A stretch of DNA of 31,605 nucleotides from CAKMMH01 sp927798255 (lineage in GTDB: Bacteria; Bdellovibrionota_C; UBA2361; CAKMMH01): contig JAXFOK010000028.1 in assembly GCA_034180415.1 (NCBI GenBank), positions 1 through 31,605 on the forward strand, given 5' to 3'. Within the stretch, counting starts at the first letter, position 1. Each line of letters opens with the position of its first letter. Both the position numbers and the translations under genes were made by a program. The notes beneath the pieces were generated by a model. That model was not told where the DNA came from, made no database searches, and saw only the letters and a program-made list of their open reading frames with translations. Shown one piece after another: positions 26,842 to 31,605 of the stretch.

Positions 26842-26938
26842 ACCATCGGTCTATACTAAACAAGTTACTCATTTTTTATATTTTTGTCTACTATAATATT
26901 ACAATATTTTAAATTCCAAATTTTTGTCCATTATACTT
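26842..26938 (-). promoter_or_regulatory. Three iterated sites before AAA ATPase copy 2
   Basis: On the plus strand the motif [AT]TTTTTGTC followed by a TATAAT- or TATACT-like run appears at 26880-26898 and 26920-26938 (40 bp apart). A weaker GGTCTATACTA lies near 26842-26858, 37 bp further toward the gene. They occupy the 30-125 bp before the ATG. The spacing matches that of the operator pair of copy 1, though the sequence differs. Confidence 0.6.
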
Positions 26939-26954
26939 GACTAGTTATTAATTA

Positions 26955-27049
26955 GATTCAAAATTAAATAAAGTGTGCATATAATACATAAAATTAAAAC
27001 TGTTTATATATTTTTTATCGTTAATATAAAATATTTTATTTTTAAGTTA
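26955..27049. repeat. Direct repeat B flanking AAA ATPase copy 2
   Basis: Partner of repeat A at 25436-25536, about 1.52 kb away in the same orientation. Its inner end lies just upstream of the iterated sites of the ATPase gene, and its outer end runs into the Bro-N pseudogene. Confidence 0.8.
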
Positions 27050-27255
27050 GTTACAAATTGTAACCGACTAACTTCCTTCTTTAAGTAATCTACTTTTTAA
27101 GACTTTCCAATAGTTTGCGGTTTTTTCACTTTCGGTTAACACAGCGATAATATCAATTACTTTAAAATACCATTTATCGTTTTCTTCGTCATATACTGAC
27201 CTAACTTGCTTGTTTTCAAATACTTTTTATTCATCTTTCATTTACTATCAAACAT
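27047..27255 (-). pseudogene. Broken Bro-N domain gene (phage antirepressor-like)
   Basis: A minus-strand reading gives V-F-E-N-K-Q-V-R-S-V-Y-D and then K-W-Y-F-K-V-I-D-I-I-A-V-L-T, followed by A-N-Y-W-K-V-L-K-S-R-L and V-T-I-C-N. This is the typical N-terminal Bro-N/ANT motif series, in which W-Y-F-x-V-x-D and Y-W-x-x-L-K-x-R-L are constant. In-frame stops interrupt it before K-V-F, after L-K-E-G-S, and where Q-L-K normally follows V-T-x-C-N. An AAAGGAAG site sits just before the ATG at 27255, but that ATG is out of phase. Bro-N proteins act as DNA-binding regulators in phages and mobile elements. This one is dead. Confidence 0.75.
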
Positions 27256-27473
27256 ATACTTCCTTTCTTATACCTATGTACGTATGCAACTTTGATAATT
27301 TTGGCAATTTTAACAATAACTTTTTAATTTTTTATAAAGTTTTGATTAATTTACTTATAAATTCTTATTTCATGCCATATTAATTTAGCTAATTAGCTAT
27401 TTTTATATATTTATTAATTTCAATATGTTACGCTTCAGTCGTAAAAAAAACTCCTAAAATCCTAACCATTTGC

Positions 27474-27497
27474 AAGAGGTGAAATATAATACCTCTT
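27474..27497 (-). terminator. Weak hairpin downstream of a minus-strand remnant
   Basis: AAGAGGT and ACCTCTT pair over a 10-base loop, 14 bp after the stop of the short minus-strand frame ending at 27511. No T-run follows, so a terminator function is tentative. Confidence 0.3.
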
Positions 27498-27510
27498 TAT
27501 TAATAAATAA

Positions 27511-27618
27511 TTAAAAGTAAGAAAGTGTATTTGCATTAATTTTCTTAGCATTTTTAATAGCGAATTGATTTTTAGATAACCATTTGAATTTATTAATATT
27601 TACAAAAACATGAGCGAA
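27511..27618 (-). pseudogene. Short C-terminal gene remnant, possibly of a DUF4143 ATPase
   Basis: An open frame of 35 codons without a start ends in A-K-K-I-N-A-N-T-L-S-Y-F. The ends of the two intact ATPases read G-I-R-K-I-N-A-L-N-W-L and G-I-K-H-I-N-I-R-D-F-L, so the [GA]-x-[KR]-[KH]-I-N pattern is shared. The frame begins in the iterated array at 27609-27687, as if an ATPase gene between its operator and its last codons had been lost. The match is only about a dozen residues. Confidence 0.3.
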
Positions 27619-27687
27619 TTAGCAACCAAATTTCAGCAAAACATGAGCGAATTATAGTACAAAAGTCAGCAAAATATGAGCGAATCA
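27609..27687 (-). repeat. Orphan iterated array 1, three units, 33-bp period
   Basis: CATGAGCGAATTA at 27609-27621 and 27642-27654, and TATGAGCGAATCA at 27675-27687, recur at exactly 33 bp. The spacers partly agree as well (CAGCAAAA precedes units 2 and 3). The array looks like an operator of the kind found before the two ATPase genes, but no intact gene follows. Confidence 0.8.
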
Positions 27688-27740
27688 CATTTTATATTTT
27701 AGATGGTAATAGTTAAAAATGATTTCAAAAACAAAGAAAT

Positions 27741-27788
27741 ATGAAAAAATTTAGTAATAAATCTTATATATCTTGTTAATTTTATTAT
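27741..27788 (-). pseudogene. Possible degenerate start of a third DUF4143 ATPase gene
   Basis: On the minus strand AGGAGG (27795-27800) is followed after 6 bases by ATA ATA AAA and a peptide I-I-K-x3-Y-I-x-F-I-x-x-F. The intact copies start M-I-K-x3-Y-M-x-x-I-x-x-F and M-I-N-x3-Y-I-x-x-L-x-x-F. It would fit an ATPase start whose ATG has become ATA, placed directly behind orphan array 2. Only about 14 codons can be compared. Confidence 0.25.
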
Positions 27789-27800
27789 ATATTTCCTCCT

Positions 27801-27886
27801 TCCTATAAAAAAGTATTAATTTTATATAAATTTTCGTGTAAAAAAGTGTAAGTTTTAAGTAAATTTTCCTGTAAATAAATGTAAAA
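27801..27886 (-). repeat. Orphan iterated array 2, three units, 33-bp period
   Basis: TCCTATAAAAAAGTATTAA at 27801, TCGTGTAAAAAAGTGTAAG at 27834 and TCCTGTAAATAAATGTAAAA at 27867 are spaced exactly 33 bp. The spacer A-[GT]-A-A-A-T-T-T-T precedes units 2 and 3. On the minus strand the array ends next to an AGGAGG ribosome-binding site that has no intact gene behind it. Confidence 0.75.
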
Positions 27887-27939
27887 TATAATAAAATTAA
27901 CTAGTTATAAACAACCTATAAAGCAACACTTTCTTCTTA

Positions 27940-28942
27940 TTAATCTTCCCCTAACTTAACCCCCTCATAAGTTTCATTACTAACTTTCTTTCTAATCTTG
28001 CACACAAAAAATCCTTCCATGCCATCTGATGGTAACACTCTTAATGCGCCTTGAAGCCTAGGATCAAATGTAAAATTTCCAAAACTTTTTTCGCCTTGTC
28101 TTACATTTTTTAAATTTAAGGTTAGAGGTTCTATGGTCGCATCTAAGTTATGCTTTAAAAAATTACTTATTGGCATCTCGTTTTCTTCTGGCGCATAAGT
28201 GCAAGTTGAATACACTAAAACACCACCTGGCTTTAATAATTTAAAAGTTGCATTCAGTGCCTTTTGCTGAAGATACATATATTTTTGAGTTCTTTCTAAT
28301 GACCAATACTTCATAGTAGCTGGCTTGCTTATATCCATCATCCCTTCACCAGAACATTGTACATCTAAAAGAATCTTGTCAAATGTCTTATTGATTTCTT
28401 TATCAATTCTTTGTACAGGAAAATTTGTTAATACTTCATATTCAAAATTAAGAAGCTCTTTTAATTGCAAAATTCCTTCTAGTCTTGATTTTATTCCATC
28501 ATTAAGCCAAAGTTTTGCTTTATTTAAAGTAAGAGATGCAATAAAGGAAGACTTGCCACCAGGAGCTGCACAAGCATCTAAAATTTCTTCATTAGGTTTT
28601 GGGTCTAACGCTAACTGGCAAATAACTTGATGCGTTTTGAATAAACAAAATGCCATCTTTAACTAAATCAAGATTTATAAGTTCATACTTAGGGGTATCA
28701 GTTAAAAAACCATCTTTATAAAAACTAATAGGCGTTAACGTTATCCCATGTTTTTTTGCATGCTTAATAACTTCTAGCCTATCTATTCCCTTTAATAAAT
28801 TTTATCTACAAGCTGCAATGCTTGATGGCTTAAGTATATCTTTTAATAAAGATGGCTTTACATTTAAAAGTTTTGACATCCTCGCTTCAAAAGTTCCTTT
28901 TATTATTTTAGAAACTTTCAAATCTTTTTCTATTCGCACCAT
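27940..28942 (-). pseudogene. Inactivated RsmB/RsmF-type 16S rRNA m5C methyltransferase
   Basis: The product would put 5-methylcytosine on 16S rRNA. The ATG at 28942 overlaps the last 13 bases of gltX. The first 46 codons (F-E-A-R-M-S-K-L-L) end in a TAA at 28802-28804. Reading on in the same frame gives D-G-F-L-T-D-T-P and F-I-Q-N-A-S-S-Y-L-P. A frameshift near 28611-28617 then moves to the frame with A-L-D-P-K-P, the SAM motif D-A-C-A-A-P-G-G-K-S, and Y-S-T-C-T-Y with its conserved cysteine. The catalytic motif reads V-Q-C-S-G, while active enzymes have P-C-S-G. The 238-codon open piece (27940-28656) lacks the RNA-binding start. Two lesions plus the altered motif argue for a dead gene. Confidence 0.85.
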
Positions 28943-30561
28943 TTCTTTAATCTTTTTTTCGTCATTTCTTCACCAAGAGCACGCGTTACTTCCCAGATAT
29001 CTGGCGCATTTACTCTTCCAGTAAGTGCAATACGAAGCATATTAGTAATATGCACAATGCTACCCTTAAAATTATCTGGATTCTTTTTATAATCTTTTGG
29101 CTTTTCTGCAAATCCAAGTTTTCTTGTTAACTCTTTTACTTTTTCAAACCATGTAATTGCATCGTCATCAAAATTAAATGTTTCTAAATAACTCTTAAAG
29201 AAATTTTTTTGAAGCTCTTTATCACATTCTAGAGGCATCTCATCTTCAATTTTGAACGTTTCATCAAAATAAAATGATAAAAATTCTAATGCTTGCTTCC
29301 AAGTTTCTAAATCTCGTCTTGGTTTCTCCCCACCTCTTCCTATATTTAAAGCTTTAATCATTCTTTCTCTGTATTTTGTTAAAAGCACAAAATATTTTTC
29401 ATCATATCTTTTACACCAAGAAAGAAGCTTTTCATAAACCTCATTAGCACTCATTACTGAGATTACATTTTTTGAAATATCTCTTAATTTATCTAAATTA
29501 AAAAGCGCACCCGAACTTGACATCTTATCAATACTAAATGGAAATTCTTTATAAGAAGTCTTAGGATTTTCCACTCTCCAATCTTCAAAATTAGAATTTA
29601 AAAGCGTTAGCAAAAACTCCCAAACAGCCTCTTTTGAAATTCCTTCCTCTTGATAATAAGAAAGAGCAAGCTCTGGATCATGTCTTTTGGAAAGTTTTCT
29701 TTTGCTTGCTCCATCCATTTTCATAAGAGTTGCAGTGTGAGCATATATAGGATGTTCCCATCCAAAATCTTTAAAAAGCTCAATATGAATTGGAAGAGAT
29801 GAAATCCACTCCTCTCCTCTTATAACGTGTGTCGAACGCATTAAATGATCATCAATGACATGAGCAAAATGATAAGTGGGGATACCATCAGATTTTAAAA
29901 TCACAAAATCTTGATAATTTCTTGGCATCTCAAGTTTACCATGAATTGCATCATCTACTACAATCCTATCATTATTCTCTTCTCCCTTATAACGAAGAAC
30001 CCACTTTTCACCATTTGAAATTTTTATTTTAATTTCATCAAGTGTTAAATTTCTATTTTTTAAAGCGTACTTTCCATAAATTCCTGGATTTTCCTTATTT
30101 TCAAATTGCTCATCTCTTATTTTTTGAACCTCATCTTCTGTTAAAAAACAAGGATAAGCCTTTCCTTGCTCTACAAGCCATTTTGCAAACACATGATAAA
30201 TCTCGGCTCTTTGACGTTGTCTATAAGGTCCGTAATTTCCATTATCACCATCACTTACTGCTCCTTCATCAAAATTAACATCAAAATATGCCATAGCATC
30301 AATAATTGTGGAAACGGCGCCTTCAACTTCTCTTTTACTATCCGTATCTTCAATACGTAAATAAAACACTCCGCCTGTTTGATGAGCAAGTCTTTCAGCT
30401 ATAATTGCATTATAAAGATTCCCAAGATGTACAAACCCCGTAGGACTTGGTCCAATACGAGTTACAAAAGCGCCTTGAGGAAGATTTCTTTTTGGATATC
30501 TTTCTTCCATATCATTCATAGTAAGTGTTACTTTTGGGAAAAGAATATTTGCAAGTTCCAT
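28930..30561 (-). CDS. gltX: Glutamyl-tRNA synthetase
   Basis: The enzyme charges tRNA-Glu (in some bacteria also tRNA-Gln, for later amidation) with glutamate. The class I signature is P-S-P-T-G-F-V-H-L-G-N at residues 39-48, and the KMSKS-type loop is K-L-S-K-R-H-D near residue 290. G-G-V-F-Y-L-R-I-E-D-T-D near 69 binds the amino acid. The opening M-E-L-A-N-I-L-F-P and the length of 543 residues match the long Clostridia-type GltX, which is about 60 residues longer than the usual 470-490. The gene has a moderate site (AGATAGAG) before the ATG. Its end overlaps the broken rsmB/F-like gene, so the two once formed an operon. The protein is uninterrupted and presumably essential. Confidence 0.96.
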   Translation of the reverse strand: MELANILFPKVTLTMNDMEERYPKRNLPQGAFVTRIGPSPTGFVHLGNLYNAIIAERLAHQTGGVFYLRIEDTDSKREVEGAVSTIIDAMAYFDVNFDEGAVSDGDNGNYGPYRQRQRAEIYHVFAKWLVEQGKAYPCFLTEDEVQKIRDEQFENKENPGIYGKYALKNRNLTLDEIKIKISNGEKWVLRYKGEENNDRIVVDDAIHGKLEMPRNYQDFVILKSDGIPTYHFAHVIDDHLMRSTHVIRGEEWISSLPIHIELFKDFGWEHPIYAHTATLMKMDGASKRKLSKRHDPELALSYYQEEGISKEAVWEFLLTLLNSNFEDWRVENPKTSYKEFPFSIDKMSSSGALFNLDKLRDISKNVISVMSANEVYEKLLSWCKRYDEKYFVLLTKYRERMIKALNIGRGGEKPRRDLETWKQALEFLSFYFDETFKIEDEMPLECDKELQKNFFKSYLETFNFDDDAITWFEKVKELTRKLGFAEKPKDYKKNPDNFKGSIVHITNMLRIALTGRVNAPDIWEVTRALGEEMTKKRLKKWCE

Positions 30562-30663
30562 AAATCTCTATCTTTTTAAAATAAGTACTAAATAAATGTG
30601 ATTATTATATACTTATTTTTTAATTTTTTACACAGCTAAAGAACTTAAAATAATAAGTTTTCT
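30562..30663. other. Spacer upstream of gltX
   Basis: AT-rich; on the minus strand it holds TATAATAA-like runs that could be a gltX promoter, but no clear -35/-10 pair can be chosen. Confidence 0.3.
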
Positions 30664-31156
30664 TTATGCATTTGCAGCCTTTTTTACAGCGTGTTCTTTT
30701 TTATAAGCATTATATTCATTGTGCCTATTTTAAGTGTAAAAGAACATCGTAAAAACTTAAATCTTTAGCACTTAATAAAACAAGAAAGTGATACAAAAGA
30801 TCTGATGCTTCTTCTAAAAATTCATTGTTATTATCTTCCTTACTATCATTATTATTATCTTTAATAGCAGTAATAACTATTTCTACCGCCTCTTCACCTA
30901 ATTTTTTTACAATACGAGGAACGCCACAAGAAAAAAGTTTTGCTGTATAACTTAAATTTTTTAAAGTTTTATTTGGGACATCATTTTGATTTTCGTTTGG
31001 TAAAGCTTCTTTTCTTTTATTTATCCAATCCTCAAGTTTTGATAAAAATTCATATTGAGATTGTTCGCTACAATTATCAAAACAACTTTCACCCCCCTTG
31101 TGGCAAGTTGGGCCTTAAAGATCTGCTAAAATTAAAAGTGTATCATTAAAATTAAC
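30664..31156 (-). pseudogene. hisIE: Broken hisIE (phosphoribosyl-AMP cyclohydrolase / phosphoribosyl-ATP pyrophosphatase)
   Basis: HisIE catalyses steps two and three of histidine synthesis. The readable minus-strand frame starts with N-D-T-L-L-I-L-A-D-L, meets a TAA at 31115-31117, then continues G-P-T-C-H-K-G-G-E-S-C-F, the conserved end of the HisI domain. A HisE domain follows, with N-L-S-Y-T-A-K-L-F, K-L-G-E-E-A-V-E-I-V and D-L-L-Y-H-F-L-V-L-L. The frame closes early at TAG after L-L-H-L-K, while a shifted frame gives the expected lysine- and alanine-rich tail up to 30664. There is no ATG, GTG or TTG in frame before the HisE core. The first two thirds of HisI are missing, replaced by the palindromic element at 31150-31264. 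Three independent lesions make it a pseudogene. Confidence 0.88.
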
Positions 31157-31264
31157 GAGGCGCGAAAAGTACTAGGCAGTGGGGGGTCAAGTGGAAGCGT
31201 ACTTAAGTACGGTGAGCATTGACTAGCCCTCGGATAACGACGCCATTTTAAATGCATAATTAAG
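31150..31264. repeat. Palindromic element, copy 1
   Basis: About 115 bp of interrupted inverted repeat centred on the perfect palindrome GTACTTAAGTAC (31199-31210). It shares CGTACTTAAGTACGGTGAGC and the flanking G-A-G-G-C-G-C and A-C-G-C-C-A blocks with copy 2 in the same orientation. The arms are more diverged than in copy 2. Its left end abuts the truncated hisI sequence. Confidence 0.85.
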
Positions 31265-31312
31265 ATAAAAAAATAGAGAGAGCTGCGATAAATGTATTCA
31301 CATTAAACTAAC

Positions 31313-31441
31313 ACAAAAATTAGCGAGGCGCAAAAATGGCTAGGCATTCGAGAGTGCTCAAGCGGAGGCGTACTTAAGTACGGTGAGCATTGAGCAGCTC
31401 TCGAATAACAACGCCATTTTTGATGCATCGCTAATTTTTGT
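31313..31441. repeat. Palindromic element, copy 2
   Basis: A 129-bp near-perfect inverted repeat: ACAAAAATTAGCGA at the left is mirrored by TCGCTAATTTTTGT at the right, with AAAAATGGC, ATTCGAGAG and GCTCAA pairing further in, all centred on GTACTTAAGTAC (31370-31381). As RNA it would form one long hairpin. The right arm contains the TAG stop of phosphoglycerate kinase, so it may also end that transcript. Confidence 0.9.
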
Positions 31442-31605
31442 CAGAGAGAGCATAAACTCCAGGCAACTTCTTCCCCTCTAGAAATTCAAGACTAGCTCCA
31501 CCACCTGTTGAGATATGAGTCATTTTACTTGCAAGACCTGATTTATTAACTGCAGCAACTGAGTCACCGCCACCTATGATACTTGTACAATCTGTATCTG
31601 CGATA
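31431..31605 (-). CDS. pgk: Phosphoglycerate kinase, C-terminal part (start outside window)
   Basis: The last 57 codons read G-G-G-D-S-V-A-A-V-N-K, then H-I-S-T-G-G-G-A-S-L-E-F-L-E-G-K, and end L-P-G-V-Y-A-L-S-D-K-N. These are the nucleotide-binding G-G-G-D-x-x-x-A and S-T-G-G-G-A motifs of phosphoglycerate kinase. The enzyme makes ATP from 1,3-bisphosphoglycerate. The final two codons and the TAG lie inside palindromic element copy 2. The protein length at the end is normal for the family, so the element either inserted right at the stop or supplied a new one. The rest of the gene lies beyond the window. Confidence 0.95.
   Translation of the reverse strand, partial: IADTDCTSIIGGGDSVAAVNKSGLASKMTHISTGGGASLEFLEGKKLPGVYALSDKN

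Noticed and set aside
25436..27049. Classical insertion sequence around AAA ATPase copy 2
   Set aside because: No transposase, no terminal inverted repeats, and flanking repeats of about 100 bp that are much longer than target-site duplications.
27421..27480. Short minus-strand peptide M-V-R-I-L-G-V-F-F-T-T-E-A as a gene
   Set aside because: Only 13 codons, no ribosome-binding site, and no conserved context that I can see.
27609..27886. CRISPR array
   Set aside because: Only three units per array, repeats of 13-20 bp, spacers that partly resemble each other, and no cas genes in the window.
31115..31117. Recoded stop codon in hisIE
   Set aside because: TAA is a normal terminator for many genes here, and hisIE has other lesions, so decay is simpler than recoding.
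30775..31120. A functional stand-alone HisE gene
   Set aside because: No ATG, GTG or TTG in frame before the conserved HisE core, a HisI tail precedes it in frame, and the C-terminal end is frameshifted.
31150..31441. tRNA or other stable RNA gene
   Set aside because: The only strong structure is the long inverted repeat; no T-arm, anticodon arm or CCA end is visible there or elsewhere in the window.

Overview
The window is very AT-rich and reads with the standard bacterial code: uvrC stops at TGA and tryptophan is TGG. It looks like part of a small, decaying genome of a host-associated bacterium with a Gram-negative-type envelope. The evidence is an exported alpha-2-macroglobulin of 2089 residues, several polyprenol-linked glycosyltransferases, and many broken genes (hisIE, an rsmB/F-type methyltransferase, a Bro-N gene, a repeat-protein gene, a HEPN gene). 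Several core proteins (GltX, pyruvate kinase, the MATE transporter) read like Clostridia or low-GC relatives. I cannot fix the phylum from sequence alone.

Layout. 1-6000: surface-glycan region, visibly poorer in GC than the rest, with the end of one large membrane protein, a related complete one (552-2186), and a tightly overlapping minus-strand set of three glycosyltransferases (5995 to 2237). 6000-9700: a short gene remnant, uvrC, and a heavily frameshifted repeat-protein pseudogene. 9700-15700: ordinary genes, namely a MATE exporter, a THUMP-domain RNA methyltransferase, pyruvate kinase with a clear promoter and terminator, a HAD phosphatase, a VOC protein, and an MNT nucleotidyltransferase behind a truncated HEPN gene. 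15676-16775: two overlapping reading frames that include an HExxH metalloprotease. 16860-28000: the most unusual part. Two intact AAA+ ATPases of the AAA_14/DUF4143 type each sit between direct repeats of flanking DNA, and each is preceded by two or three iterated operator-like sites. Two more iterated arrays with an exact 33-bp period stand without a gene. Between the two ATPases lie the alpha-2-macroglobulin gene and a GNAT acetyltransferase. 27940-31605: a broken methyltransferase gene overlapping the 3' end of gltX, gltX, a broken hisIE, two copies of a roughly 115-129-bp palindromic element, and the 3' end of phosphoglycerate kinase.

How it fits together. Glycolysis (pgk, pyk), translation and DNA repair genes are intact. 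Amino-acid biosynthesis (hisIE) and RNA modification (rsmB/F-like) are eroding. The strongest candidate for an undescribed system is the AAA_14/DUF4143 cassette: iterated operator, single ATPase gene, and flanking direct repeats, with apparent gutted relatives nearby.
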